A stretch of DNA of 64,000 nucleotides from contig JAHFPV010000010.1 of NCBI GenBank assembly GCA_023266575.1, positions 62,001-126,000 on the forward strand. The letters run 5' to 3'. The notes beneath the pieces were generated by a model. The model saw nothing but the letters and a program-made list of their open reading frames with translations, was not told the DNA's origin and did no database searches. The position numbers were made by a program, and so were the translations under genes. The DNA comes from Sphingobium sp. (lineage in GTDB: Bacteria; Pseudomonadota; Alphaproteobacteria; Sphingomonadales; Sphingomonadaceae). Shown in pieces: positions 1 to 9,280 of this stretch; the stretch's first letter is position 1, and the number at the start of each line of letters is the position of its first letter.

Positions 1-1146
1 CTGAGCCTGTCGCAAGGTGAATATAGCCGTGACGCCAAGGGCAAGACGCCGCTCAAATGGAATGTGCCGGTGATGGCGCAGACCATTGGTGGCGCGCCGC
101 AGCGGCTGATCTTGCAGGGCAAGGGGCAGATGGTGCTGCCGGGTTGCGGCGCATACGTCGTCAATGCCGGGCAGACGGGCTATTATCGCTCGCTCTATCC
201 CGCTGCCAATGTGCAGGCGCTGGCGAAGGATTTTACCAAGCTGGCGTCGATCGATCAGACCGGATTGCTGGCGGATAATTTTCAGCTGGGGCTGGGCGGC
301 TATCAGCCGATCGGGCTGGCGCTGGACCTGATCGACGCGGTGCCGGTTTCGGCCAGCCCCGCCGTGCTGGCGGAGGTGCCGGGCTATCTCGACAGTGCCT
401 ATGCCATGCTGGAAAGCGACAAGGCGGCGCAGGGCCGGGTCGCGGCCTATACGTCGGCCAAGCTGACCCCGGCGCTGAGTGCGATCGGCTATGACGCGAA
501 GGCTGGCGAGGGCGCGCAGGTGCCGGTGCTGCGCTCCGCGCTGATATCGACGCTGGGCGATATGGGCGACAAGGCGGTGGTGGCGGAGGCCAACCGGCGC
601 TTTGCCGCGCTGGCAAGCAACCCCGCCGCGCTCGACGGGCCGCTGCGCAATGTGTGGCTGGCGATCATCGCGAAAAATGCCGATCAGGCGACCTGGGACA
701 AGTTGCGGGTGATGGCCAAGGGCGCGAAGAGCGATCTGGAAAAGAGCAGCCTGTTCGCGCTGCTGGGCGCGGCGAAGGATGAGGGGCTGGGCGCCAAGGC
801 GCTCGACCTGGCGCTGACCGACGAACCGGGCAAGACTACCAGCGCGGCGATCATCGCGCAGGTGGGGGCGGAGCATCCGATGCTGGCGGTCGATTATGTG
901 CTGGCGCACCGCGCGCAATATGAAGCGCTGATCGACGTGTCGGCGCGGAGCCAAGCGCTGGCGCGGCTCGGCGGCGGGTCGGCGGACCCGGCGATGGCGA
1001 CCAAGCTGGACGCCTATGCGACCCAATATCTGACGCCCGAATCGCGCAAGGTAGTCGATCGCTCGATCGCTGCGATCAAGACGCGGATCGAGACGCGGAC
1101 GCGGCTCAAGGCGCCGCTGGCGGCCTGGTTTGCCGCAAAGAAATAA
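1..1146 (+). CDS. M1 family zinc aminopeptidase, C-terminal part (5' end outside window)
   Basis: The frame is open from the first base and runs 381 codons to a TAA at 1144-1146. An internal ATG at 64 is not the start, because coding continues upstream of it. The translated segment with NAGQTGYYR followed by SLY near residue 60 is the junction typical of the ERAP1-like helical C-terminal domain of M1 aminopeptidases. The remainder is Ala/Leu-rich alpha-helical repeat, as expected for that domain. The catalytic GxMEN and HExxH motifs would lie upstream, outside the window. By family, the enzyme removes N-terminal residues from peptides, and sphingomonad homologues are usually exported. A strong terminator follows within 10 bases. 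The family call is fairly sure; the substrate is unknown. Confidence 0.85.
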   Translation: MSLSQGEYSRDAKGKTPLKWNVPVMAQTIGGAPQRLILQGKGQMVLPGCGAYVVNAGQTGYYRSLYPAANVQALAKDFTKLASIDQTGLLADNFQLGLGGYQPIGLALDLIDAVPVSASPAVLAEVPGYLDSAYAMLESDKAAQGRVAAYTSAKLTPALSAIGYDAKAGEGAQVPVLRSALISTLGDMGDKAVVAEANRRFAALASNPAALDGPLRNVWLAIIAKNADQATWDKLRVMAKGAKSDLEKSSLFALLGAAKDEGLGAKALDLALTDEPGKTTSAAIIAQVGAEHPMLAVDYVLAHRAQYEALIDVSARSQALARLGGGSADPAMATKLDAYATQYLTPESRKVVDRSIAAIKTRIETRTRLKAPLAAWFAAKK

Positions 1147-1153
1147 GCGGGAA

Positions 1154-1186
1154 GGGCGGTGGCGCGATCCACCGCCCTTTTTGTTT
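1154..1186 (+). terminator. Rho-independent terminator after the aminopeptidase gene
   Basis: A perfect 9-bp stem (GGGCGGTGG / CCACCGCCC) with a 6-base loop is followed by TTTTTGTTT. It sits between two convergent genes and could also act on the minus-strand CoA-transferase gene, although the T-run favours the plus strand. Confidence 0.9.
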
Positions 1187-2502
1187 CAGAACAGGCGCCG
1201 TTCGCGGGCGGCGCGCGTAAGATCCTCGCGGAAGGCGGGGTGGGCGATGGCGATGAGCGCGCGGGCGCGATCGGCCAGGCCTTTGCCCTTCATGTCGGCA
1301 GCGCCAAATTCGGTGACGATGATATGGGTGTCGGTGCGCGGCGTCGTCACCGGGCCGTCGAGCCAGGGCACGATGCGCGACACGCTGCCTTTGGCGGCTG
1401 TGGAATGGCAGGCGATGATCGACCGGCCACCCTTTGAGGCATAAGCACCGCGCACGAAATCGAGCTGGCCACCGGTGCCGCTATATTGGCGACCGTTCAT
1501 ATACTCTGAATTACATGCACCGCTCAGGTCGACCTGAAGCGTGGCGTTGACCGACAACATCCGGTCATTCTGCGCGATGATGTGGGGGGCGTTTACATGC
1601 TCGACCGGATGCGCTTCGAGCGCGGGATTGTTGTGCAGAAAGTCGTAAAGCGGCTGGTCGCCCATGGCGAAGGTGAATACCGACTTGCCGGGATGCAGCG
1701 TCTTGGCGCTGTTATCGACGACCCCGGCCTGAATCAGGCTGACGAGGCCGGGTGAGAGCAGTTCGGTGTGGATGCCGAGGCGGCGGTGGCTCATCAGCGC
1801 GGCGCACACCGCATCGGGCACTGCGCCAATCCCCATTTGCAGGCAGGCACCATCCTCCACCATCGTGGCGATAATCGCGCCGATCGCTTCGTCCGTGGCA
1901 TTGCGGGGGAGCGAGGGGATTTGCGGCAGCGGCGCATGATGTTCGACCAGGGCGGTCACGTCCGACACATGGACCAGGCAATCGCCATGGACATAGGGCA
2001 TGGCCGGGTTGACCTCCACGATCAACTGCGCGCCGCTGCGCGCGACCGCCAGCGCATAGTCGGTGTCGGTGCCGAGGCTGAAATAGCCGTTGGCGTCCAT
2101 TGGGGAGACGGTCGTGATCAGCGTATCGACGCCGATATGCTCGGTCAGGGCGCGGGGTATCTGATGGAAAGGCACCGGCAGCAGTTCGGTGAAGGGCGCG
2201 GTGCCGCCCGCGATCAGCGCGTCATTGGCGCGCTCCACACCGCCATGAAACAGGCTGACCCGGCGGATGCGGTCGCCAAGGTCCGGGGCGAGGATGGCGG
2301 CGGCGGACGCGGCTGGCGCAAGCATGGCATAGAGGGTGGCGTCGCGCAGCGCGCCGGCGCTGACCCGGTCGGCCAGCGATGCCGCCAGCGCAGGCGGGAA
2401 GCTGACGGCGAGGCCGGCGACGATCTTCGCGCCCTGCGGGATCAGCGCGACGGCCCGGTCCGCCGTCATTCTTTTTGCGGTATAGAGACTGTCGATGGTC
2501 AT
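1186..2502 (-). CDS. Acetyl-CoA hydrolase/transferase family (4-hydroxybutyrate CoA-transferase-like)
   Basis: This 438-residue protein belongs to the family that moves CoA between acetate or acyl-CoA and a carboxylate such as 4-hydroxybutyrate or succinate. Seen: the GIHTE block (Glu247, by homology the likely catalytic glutamate that forms the glutamyl-CoA thioester), MGIGAVPDAV just before it, the GTGGQLDFVRGA glycine-rich block, and a C-terminal TEFGAADMKGKGLADRA segment typical of the family. The start at 2502 is preferred over an ATG six codons upstream because GGGGAGAAGCC precedes it at good spacing. It is a cytosolic single gene whose 3' end meets the aminopeptidase terminator. The exact acyl substrate cannot be read from sequence. 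Confidence 0.85.
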   Translation of the reverse strand: MTIDSLYTAKRMTADRAVALIPQGAKIVAGLAVSFPPALAASLADRVSAGALRDATLYAMLAPAASAAAILAPDLGDRIRRVSLFHGGVERANDALIAGGTAPFTELLPVPFHQIPRALTEHIGVDTLITTVSPMDANGYFSLGTDTDYALAVARSGAQLIVEVNPAMPYVHGDCLVHVSDVTALVEHHAPLPQIPSLPRNATDEAIGAIIATMVEDGACLQMGIGAVPDAVCAALMSHRRLGIHTELLSPGLVSLIQAGVVDNSAKTLHPGKSVFTFAMGDQPLYDFLHNNPALEAHPVEHVNAPHIIAQNDRMLSVNATLQVDLSGACNSEYMNGRQYSGTGGQLDFVRGAYASKGGRSIIACHSTAAKGSVSRIVPWLDGPVTTPRTDTHIIVTEFGAADMKGKGLADRARALIAIAHPAFREDLTRAARERRLF

Positions 2503-2585
2503 GGCTTCTCCCCGGCTCATTCGCGCCTTGTCGGCTGATGAGTCGGGGAGCGCAATCCATCATTAGCGGGATGCGGGTGCCACCT

Positions 2586-3680
2586 TCATTGCGGCAGGCC
2601 GAGCGCCTTCACGATATCGTCCCACGCGACCAGCTTGAAATTCTGCGCGGCTGCTGCGTTGTGGCCGTCCTGTGCGATGAACAGGCCGCCGGGGAATTGC
2701 GGGCCGAAATCGCCCAGCATCAGGTCGATGCCGTCGGTTTCTTCCGATCCGCCAATCGCGCCATCGACCACGCGGAAGCGACCGACATAGGCGTCGTCGG
2801 ACAGGCGATAGGCGACATAGGCATTGTCGCCCTGGCTGGAGACGAGGACATAGCCGTCCTTTTCGCCTATCGGCGCGATGGCGACGCCTTCGGCATCCAT
2901 GACCAGATTCTTGCCGTCCGCCGCCGCGATCTGGACCGGCGTGGTCGGGCCGGTCGCGCGGGCGTCGAAGCGCCAGAGGCCGACATCTTCCTCTGCGACA
3001 TAGAGACGTGCCGTGCGGTCATCGACGGCGCAGCCTTCCGACTGGGTGCCAAGCTTTAAGGTGCGGACGATGCGGCCGGTGGGCGTCGCCCCGGACGTAT
3101 CGAGCGCGACCTGATTGATCGTGCCGTCCTTCAGCACGATGAAGGCGTAAAGGCCCGCGGCGTCCGACCCTATGCAGATACCATAGGCTTCGCCCGCGCC
3201 GCCATCGACCTTGCCCAGCGCGGTCAGTTTCGCGGTGGCGGGGTCGAGTTGGAACAGCGCGATCTTCGCGCGGGTGACAGCGTTGCGATCGCTGGCGGCG
3301 ACCAGGATGCCGCGCTGGCCGTTGATGCTCACCCCATCCTTCAGATCGACATTATTGACCCGGCCCGCGTCCAGAAAGTCGCGCACCTTGCCGTCCAGCC
3401 CATAGACATAGAGGCCCGCTTTCTTGTCGGTCCCCACGATCAGGCTGGCGGCCGGGTCAGCCGCGTTGCGCCAGATCGCCGGATCGTCCGCCGCATCGGC
3501 ATTGGTGGTGCCGACCGGGGTGGTTTCGCCGCGCGCAGTTACGGAAACGGCAGGCGCGGCATTGGCGATGCGAACGGCGACAGGTACTTCAGTTTCGACA
3601 GTGGTACAGGCCGATAATGTAATAAAAGTGAAACAGAAAATCATCGAACTGTAATATTTATTTCGCGATATAGTCACCAA
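2586..3680 (-). CDS. Beta-propeller phytase lipoprotein (3-phytase)
   Basis: The product has 364 residues. A hydrophobic N-terminus ends in the lipobox LSAC (Cys25), so it is probably a lipid-anchored envelope protein. DDPAIW at 65-70, GTDKKAGL at 83-90 and NNVD at 109-112 are hallmarks of calcium-dependent beta-propeller phytases, which release phosphate from myo-inositol hexakisphosphate. Further blade motifs follow (ASDRN, QSEGCAVDD, AEEDVGLWRFD, SSQGDN, EETDGIDL). It is divergent from a TonB receptor gene, with an 83-bp shared promoter region. That pairing suggests the phosphate-bearing ligand or its inositol product is handled with the receptor. Family call strong; partnership inferred from position. 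Confidence 0.92.
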   Translation of the reverse strand: MVTISRNKYYSSMIFCFTFITLSACTTVETEVPVAVRIANAAPAVSVTARGETTPVGTTNADAADDPAIWRNAADPAASLIVGTDKKAGLYVYGLDGKVRDFLDAGRVNNVDLKDGVSINGQRGILVAASDRNAVTRAKIALFQLDPATAKLTALGKVDGGAGEAYGICIGSDAAGLYAFIVLKDGTINQVALDTSGATPTGRIVRTLKLGTQSEGCAVDDRTARLYVAEEDVGLWRFDARATGPTTPVQIAAADGKNLVMDAEGVAIAPIGEKDGYVLVSSQGDNAYVAYRLSDDAYVGRFRVVDGAIGGSEETDGIDLMLGDFGPQFPGGLFIAQDGHNAAAAQNFKLVAWDDIVKALGLPQ

Positions 3681-3763
3681 TGCCTCCTAGCGGCCCATTC
3701 AGACGGGCTAGATACAAGAGATAGTCCGATCGTCAATGTATCTGTTAAATACAGGGGGACTAT

Positions 3764-6094
3764 ATGGTCGCGAATAAGTGGCTGATGCTGGGTTGTGCTT
3801 CGCTTGCACTGATGTCGGCACCCGCCGGTGCGCAGGCACCTGCCGCCGCTGATGATGTTGCGCGGACGGACGGGCCGATCACCCAGGCCGCCGACATCGT
3901 CGTCATTGCCGGGATCGGCTATCGCGACCGCACCGACACGCCCGAACCCGTGCTGAAATATGGCACCGATTATTTCCAGCGGTTCGAGCCGCTGACCGCC
4001 GGTGATGCGCTCAAGCGCGTCCCGTCCGTCACCTTCCTGTCGGACGTGATCGAAAGCGACGCGCCGCGTTTGCGCGGTCTGCCGCCGGGCTATACCCAGA
4101 TTTTGATCAATGGCGAGCGTGTCCCCGGATCGTCCGCCGACCGCAGCTTCTTCCTGGATCGCATTCCTGCCGAGCTGATTTCCAGCGTCGAGATCGTCCG
4201 CTCCTCCTCCGCGCGCCGCACGGGTGATGCGGTCGCGGGCACGCTCAACATCAACCTGCGCGACGGCTATGAACTGAATGGCGGTTATGTCCGCGCGGGC
4301 GGGCTATATTATGACGACAAGGAAATCGAGCCGAGCCTGGGTCTGGTCTGGGGCGGCCCGGTCGGTCCCGGTCGCCTGCTGCTGGGCGCGAATTTGCAGG
4401 GGCGGCACAACCCCAAGCAGAAGAAGAGCCTGCGCTTTGGCGATTCGCCGGAAAACAACGCCGATTACGCCACCGACGATTTCGACAATCGCGAGGACCA
4501 GAGCGATACCCGCGATGGCAAGGATTACAGCTTCAACGGCACATATGAGATTGACGCTGGCGACACCAATTTCAAGCTGAACGGCTTTTACGTAAAGACC
4601 GACCGGACCGAGACCGAGCGCAGCTTCGAATATGACGACGCCACCGCCATCAACGGCCCGGTGCCGACCGGCAATCTGCTGAGCGACAATGCCAATGTCG
4701 CCAAGATCGATCAGGAGAATTTCTCGATCGACGGCAAACTCTCGCACCAATGGGCGGCGGGCAAGACATCGGTGCGCGTGGGCTATGCCCAATTTATCGA
4801 GGACCGCCAGGAAACCGAATATGAGATCGGTTTCGATGTCGATGAGGGCGACGACCCGGAATTTGAGGGCGCGCTGACTAGCACCGCGATCAAGGATCGG
4901 GAATTTTCGGTCAAGCTGGAGCACGAAATCCCCTTGAACGACACGATGAAGTTCGTGTTCGGTGGCTTCTATCAGGACAAGAATCGCCGTACGGGCATCT
5001 TTGAGGCCGAACAGGAAGGCACGGGTAGCTTTGCATGGGACCAGTTCACCCAGAACCCTACCGATCTTGCCACCCCCTTTGACGATGTCGAGGCGATTGA
5101 TGGCGGCGACAACCGCATCAAGGAAAAGCGCCGCGACGGCTTCGCCCTGATCGAAGGGGATAGCGGCAGCCTGAAATGGGAAGCGGGCCTGCGCTATGAA
5201 CATACCAAGGTTCGCATCAGCGACTTTACGGTCGCGGCCGCGATCGCTGATCAGGAAAGCGACTATGACGCCTTCCTGCCGTCCGCGTCGTTCAAATATT
5301 CGCTGACCGACCATGACCGTATCATTGGGTCGGTTGCCCGCACGCTGCGCCGCCCTGAATTCAACTATCTGACGCCAGCCGTGCTGGAAGAGGAAGTGGG
5401 CGACAGCGATCTGCTGGGCAATCCGCAACTCGGCCCGGAAACAGCCTGGGGCTTCGATATCGGCTATGAACATCGCATGGGGTCGGGCGGCATTTTCGGC
5501 GTTAACTTCTTCTATCGCGACGTCAAGGATCTGATCGAGCTGACCAATACCGGCGAAGAAGGGTCGGAAGGCGAAGGCACATTCGTCTATCAGCCGATGA
5601 ATGTCGGCAATGGCAAGGTGTGGGGCGTGGAGTTCGACCTGTCGACCGATCTGGGCTTTGTCGGCCTGCCCAACACCGGCATTTTCGGCAATCTCTCGCT
5701 GCTCGACAGCAAGATTACCGACGTGATCGGCGAACGGCGGTTCAACGACCAGTCGAAATATGTCTATAATTTCGGCTTCATCCAGGATTTCCCGCAGGCA
5801 GGCGCGGCATTCGGCGCGACCTATCGCAAGCAGGGCAGCGCCTTTGGCCGGGTGATCGCGGAGGAAGTGACCACCACCTATGGCGCGGACCTGGAAATCT
5901 TCGTGGAAAAGCGGATCGGCAAAACCTTCACGATTCGCGCGGTCGGGTCCAACCTGCTGAACGGGGCCAAGCGCGAGACGTTCAACAAGTTCGACAATCT
6001 GGCAGACCAGATCGACCGCGATTTCGACGAATATGAGCTGGAAAGCGAAAAGGCCGGACCGGTGTTCCAGATCATGGCGCGCTACGCCTTCTGA
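3764..6094 (+). CDS. TonB-dependent outer-membrane receptor next to the phytase gene
   Basis: A 776-residue receptor with a Sec signal peptide ending GAQA (about residue 25). It has a plug domain with DALKRVPSV, the LRGLPPGYTQILINGE segment and a VEIVRSSSARR/GAVAGTLNI-like plug end. A long beta-barrel follows, and the last residues MARYAF carry the C-terminal aromatic signature of outer-membrane proteins. The barrel is rich in Asp/Glu/Gly loops. Receptors of this class take up scarce ligands using TonB-ExbBD energy. Because it diverges from a phytase lipoprotein gene, phytate, an inositol phosphate or a metal chelated by phytate are plausible ligands; this is inference. A strong terminator closes the gene. 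Confidence 0.93.
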   Translation: MVANKWLMLGCASLALMSAPAGAQAPAAADDVARTDGPITQAADIVVIAGIGYRDRTDTPEPVLKYGTDYFQRFEPLTAGDALKRVPSVTFLSDVIESDAPRLRGLPPGYTQILINGERVPGSSADRSFFLDRIPAELISSVEIVRSSSARRTGDAVAGTLNINLRDGYELNGGYVRAGGLYYDDKEIEPSLGLVWGGPVGPGRLLLGANLQGRHNPKQKKSLRFGDSPENNADYATDDFDNREDQSDTRDGKDYSFNGTYEIDAGDTNFKLNGFYVKTDRTETERSFEYDDATAINGPVPTGNLLSDNANVAKIDQENFSIDGKLSHQWAAGKTSVRVGYAQFIEDRQETEYEIGFDVDEGDDPEFEGALTSTAIKDREFSVKLEHEIPLNDTMKFVFGGFYQDKNRRTGIFEAEQEGTGSFAWDQFTQNPTDLATPFDDVEAIDGGDNRIKEKRRDGFALIEGDSGSLKWEAGLRYEHTKVRISDFTVAAAIADQESDYDAFLPSASFKYSLTDHDRIIGSVARTLRRPEFNYLTPAVLEEEVGDSDLLGNPQLGPETAWGFDIGYEHRMGSGGIFGVNFFYRDVKDLIELTNTGEEGSEGEGTFVYQPMNVGNGKVWGVEFDLSTDLGFVGLPNTGIFGNLSLLDSKITDVIGERRFNDQSKYVYNFGFIQDFPQAGAAFGATYRKQGSAFGRVIAEEVTTTYGADLEIFVEKRIGKTFTIRAVGSNLLNGAKRETFNKFDNLADQIDRDFDEYELESEKAGPVFQIMARYAF

Positions 6095-6123
6095 TCTTCG
6101 GTCTGCTTCTGGAAAACAGGGAA

Positions 6124-6154
6124 GGGGGCTGCGGCGGACGCAGCCCCCTTTTTT
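6124..6154 (+). terminator. Rho-independent terminator after the TonB receptor
   Basis: A perfect 10-bp GC stem (GGGGGCTGCG / CGCAGCCCCC) with a 5-base loop is followed by six T. It lies between this receptor and the convergent DUF3606 gene. Confidence 0.93.
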
Positions 6155-6157
6155 GTG

Positions 6158-6340
6158 TCAGGAGGCAGTGTTGAGATAGGCGGCGACGGCATCGACGCTG
6201 TCGCCCACAGTATCGACCGCTTCCTCGAGCTCCTCGCGCGACACGTCGAACCGGCGCGTCCAATAATCGATGGCGTCGGCATCATCCAGGCAGACGTGGC
6301 TGGCCTCCGGCGGCCCTGCCCGGCTTTGGTCTTGGTTCAT
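6158..6340 (-). CDS. DUF3606 small protein
   Basis: A 60-residue acidic protein matching the DUF3606 pattern: a polar N-terminus, a central YWTRRFDVSREELEEAV segment and a C-terminal DAVAAYL. The function of the family is unknown. Many homologues are small stress- or stationary-phase-associated proteins, but nothing here shows that. It stands alone between the TonB receptor terminator and the OPT transporter gene, with about 90 bases upstream for its own promoter. No signal peptide or membrane segment. Confidence 0.8.
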   Translation of the reverse strand: MNQDQSRAGPPEASHVCLDDADAIDYWTRRFDVSREELEEAVDTVGDSVDAVAAYLNTAS

Positions 6341-6430
6341 CGTTGCGCCCGTCTGCTGAGTCTTTTCGAAGCATCAGCAATGCACAAATGGCGATCCATG
6401 TCCGCTTCCCTTTAGGACAGGTTTTGGCCT

Positions 6431-8392
6431 TCACGACAGGGGGGCGGAGGCCCAGCGGCGCAGTTTGAGGTAGAGGCCGCCGATCACCAGCGCAAAGACC
6501 AGGATGGAGAGCGGCACCGCCCAATGGCTTTCCCCGACCAGCGCCAGCGGTGCGTCGCTGTCCGTCGCTGCGACGATCCCGGCGAAGGCGACGCCGAACA
6601 GGCTTTCGCCCACGATGAAGCCCGTTGCCATCAGCACGCCCATCCGCTCGGCAAATTCGGGGTGCGACTGGCGCAGTGCCCAGCGATTATAGAGATGGCC
6701 GATCACCGCGCCGACCGGGATCAGCAGGGTCAGCGCCATCGGCAGATAGATGCCCATGCCGACTGCCAGCGGCGGCAGGCGCAGCTTGCCCGCCTTGCCC
6801 AGCAGTTCGTCGACCAGCACCACGATCGCGCCGATCCCCGCGCCGATGCCGATCAGCCCCCAGTCGAGATCACCGCCCAGCACACCTTTGGCCAGCGCAG
6901 AGATGAGCGCGGCCTGCGGGGCGGGCAGGGCGTTCGGCCCGGCACCGGGCGCGCCGGCAAAACCGAAGGCGCTGTTCAAAAGGTCCAGCACCGGCGGGAT
7001 CACCAGCGCGCCGAACAGCACGCCCAGGATCAGCGCGATCTGCTGCTTCCACGGGGTCGCACCGACCAACTGGCCGGTCTTGAGGTCCTGGAGATTGTCG
7101 TTGGAGATGGTCGCTATGCCGAACACGATGGCGGTGGTGAACAGCGCATAGGCGACAAGCGCCTGACTGCGATCCGGGTCGCCGCCCGATCCGTAAATCG
7201 CCGCCAGCATGAGCGACGCGCCCAGCACGGCGAGGATGCCGACGCCCGAAATCGGGCTGTTCGACGCGCCGATCAGGCCCGCCATATAGCCGCAGACCGA
7301 AGCGATGACGATGCCCGCAACCAGCACATAGGCGAGCGTCAGCGCGATCACCGGAATGGGATTGGCCGCGATCGGGCCGCCCTGTGCGAAAATCCAGAGC
7401 AGCACGCCGATCGGCAGCATCGACGCGACGATGGTGCCGCCGACAATGCCGATCGGCAGGTCGCGCTCGGTCAATGCCAGACTGGCGGCATTGCCCGCCT
7501 TGCGCGTGGCGTTGGCGACGAGGGCTGAGCGGATGCCGCTGACGATCGGGCCGAGAATCTTGAGCAGGGTCCAGATCGCGGCGACGCCGATCGTGCCGGC
7601 GCCGATGAAGCGTGCCTTCATGCGGAAGGTGGTGCCGACCAGGTCTGCCAGGTCCGCGCCAGCGGGGACGGGCGTGGTCAGATAGGGGACGATGCCGACC
7701 CAACTGATCAGCAGGCCAACGAACATCGCAACGCCGACCGACAGACCGACCAGATGACCCACGCCGATCAGCGCCATGGAGAAGCTGGTCGACATGGATG
7801 TCGCGCCCGCGCCGAATGTGAAGAAGGTGGCGGCTTCCTCGGCCAGCAGTTTCGTCTTGGCGATGATGGAGAAGGCGGCGGCGGCGAGCGCGCTCAGCAG
7901 GATGGCGGACAGGCCGCGCTTATTCTCTTCCTCGCCCAGGCGCGATCCGGCTCCGACTTTCAGCACTTCGGCGGCAGCGACGCCTTCGGGATAGGGCAGG
8001 TCCGATCCGGTGACGAGCGCGCGGCGCAGAGGGACGGAGTACATGACCCCCAATATGCCGCCCAAGGCGATGGTGCAGGCGGACAGCCAGTAGGGGAAGC
8101 CCTGCCACCAGCCGATGATGACGAGGCCGGGCAGCACGAAGATGATGGCCGACAATGTGCCTGCGGCCGATGCGATGGTCTGGACGATATTATTTTCCAG
8201 AATCGTGCCGGTGGCAAACAGCCGCAGCACCGCCATGGAGATGACCGCGGCGGGAATCGAGGTAGCGAAGGTCAGGCCGATCTTGAGGCCCAGATAGACG
8301 TTGGCGGCGGTGAAGATCAGGGTGATGAGCGCGCCGAGGATGACCCCGCGCAGCGTCAGTTCGGCCATCGCGCTGGCCTGTGCCTTCTCCAT
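6431..8392 (-). CDS. OPT family oligopeptide/metal-chelate transporter
   Basis: A 653-residue, very hydrophobic polytopic membrane protein. The N-terminal ELTLRGVILGALITLIFTAA and NVYLGLKIGLTFATSIPAAV blocks are typical of OPT family transporters, as are LPYPEGVAAAEVLK and ISNDNLQDLKTGQLVGATPWKQQ. The start at 8392 is preferred over an ATG 24 codons upstream because the protein aligns with the family from MEKAQ and an AGGG element lies about 8 bases before it. OPT proteins import peptides or metal-siderophore complexes with protons at the inner membrane. The substrate cannot be read here. Monocistronic by spacing (about 94 bases to the next gene). Confidence 0.9.
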   Translation of the reverse strand: MEKAQASAMAELTLRGVILGALITLIFTAANVYLGLKIGLTFATSIPAAVISMAVLRLFATGTILENNIVQTIASAAGTLSAIIFVLPGLVIIGWWQGFPYWLSACTIALGGILGVMYSVPLRRALVTGSDLPYPEGVAAAEVLKVGAGSRLGEEENKRGLSAILLSALAAAAFSIIAKTKLLAEEAATFFTFGAGATSMSTSFSMALIGVGHLVGLSVGVAMFVGLLISWVGIVPYLTTPVPAGADLADLVGTTFRMKARFIGAGTIGVAAIWTLLKILGPIVSGIRSALVANATRKAGNAASLALTERDLPIGIVGGTIVASMLPIGVLLWIFAQGGPIAANPIPVIALTLAYVLVAGIVIASVCGYMAGLIGASNSPISGVGILAVLGASLMLAAIYGSGGDPDRSQALVAYALFTTAIVFGIATISNDNLQDLKTGQLVGATPWKQQIALILGVLFGALVIPPVLDLLNSAFGFAGAPGAGPNALPAPQAALISALAKGVLGGDLDWGLIGIGAGIGAIVVLVDELLGKAGKLRLPPLAVGMGIYLPMALTLLIPVGAVIGHLYNRWALRQSHPEFAERMGVLMATGFIVGESLFGVAFAGIVAATDSDAPLALVGESHWAVPLSILVFALVIGGLYLKLRRWASAPLS

Positions 8393-8486
8393 TGTCACCC
8401 TGAATCCCCTTGGCTTGGCGCTTGTCGTTGGAACTTGTAATAATGTTGCTTGGTTTTGGATCAATCGGAAAGTGCGATCGGGCGGT

Positions 8487-9257
8487 TTATGACGCCTTTC
8501 TTGTCGCGCCCGCGCCAGGCGCGACGCGATCGAGCCAATTGTCGATGAGCTGCGTCCAGCGCTGATAGCCCCGTGGGTTCATGTGCAGCCCGTCTGGGCG
8601 AAACAGCGAGGCGTCGGGCAGGCCGTCGCGCGCCAGCAGCACGCTGCCGACATCGAGATAAGTGAAGCGGTCCGCCCCGGCGCGCTTGGCAATCGCCTGG
8701 TTGACCGCCGCCATTTTGGGCCACAGCGTCCAGCGGATCGGGCTGGGCTTCAAGGAGAGGAAAGCGATCGGCGCACGCGGATAATCGGTGCGCAGCTGCT
8801 TGAGCAGGGTCAATATGTCGTCGGCGACCTTGTCGGGACTCGCGCCTGCGGCCAGATCATTTTCGCCGACATAGACGATGATCGTGCGCGGCTGGATCGG
8901 CGGCAGCAGGCGGCGGTAATGGCGCAGCACATCGGGCGTGCTGGCCCCGCCAAAGCCGCGATTGACGGTGGGAATGTCCGTAAAGCTGGCCGCTATGTCC
9001 CACAGGCGGATGCTGCTACTGCCCAGGAACAGGGTCGCGCCGTCCACCGGCGGGCTGGCGGTATTGGCTTTGGCAAAGGCCTCAATCTCCCGCGCGAAGG
9101 GGAAGGTCGGGTCGGCATTGGGTGGTCGGTCCTGCGCCTGCGCGCTGCCCGCGCCGGGCAGCGCGAGCGCCAGCAGCAAGGCTGCGATCGCCCTAGTGGG
9201 GTGGAATTGAAATTCGCCTGCTTTTGCGGCAGGTGCCGGATCGAATTTCAATTCCAT
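8487..9257 (-). CDS. SGNH/GDSL-type hydrolase whose start lies inside a palindromic repeat
   Basis: The 256-residue product has the SGNH blocks: FLGSSSIRLW (nucleophile probably Ser81), NRGFGG, YVGENDLA (Asn of block III) and DGLHMN (catalytic Asp-x-x-His). It is probably a secreted esterase or lipase. The first 22 residues are translated from a palindromic repeat (9193-9269). The hydrophobic stretch AIAALLLALALPGAGSAQAQ, a plausible signal peptide core, begins right after it. There is no alternative ATG or GTG between the repeat and the core, so ATG 9257 (or GTG 9266) must serve if the gene is still expressed. The repeat therefore replaced or remodelled the original start. Confidence 0.8.
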   Translation of the reverse strand: MELKFDPAPAAKAGEFQFHPTRAIAALLLALALPGAGSAQAQDRPPNADPTFPFAREIEAFAKANTASPPVDGATLFLGSSSIRLWDIAASFTDIPTVNRGFGGASTPDVLRHYRRLLPPIQPRTIIVYVGENDLAAGASPDKVADDILTLLKQLRTDYPRAPIAFLSLKPSPIRWTLWPKMAAVNQAIAKRAGADRFTYLDVGSVLLARDGLPDASLFRPDGLHMNPRGYQRWTQLIDNWLDRVAPGAGATRKAS

Positions 9258-9269
9258 AAACCCCACTAG
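9193..9269. repeat. Palindromic repeat, left member of a twin element
   Basis: CTAGTGGGGT plus GGAATTGAAATTCG (9193-9216) is mirrored by CGAATTTCAATTCC plus ACCCCACTAG (9242-9269). The right arm has a 4-base insertion, and an inner small hairpin (CCTGC / GCAGG) fills the loop. The right arm contains both possible start codons of the SGNH hydrolase. Confidence 0.9.
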
Positions 9270-9280
9270 AATCAGATATT

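Noticed and set aside
4304-5473. 389-codon minus-strand frame inside the TonB receptor
   Set aside because: Shadow of the receptor gene in high-GC DNA; low-complexity Val/Ile/Ala composition, no ribosome binding site, no family.
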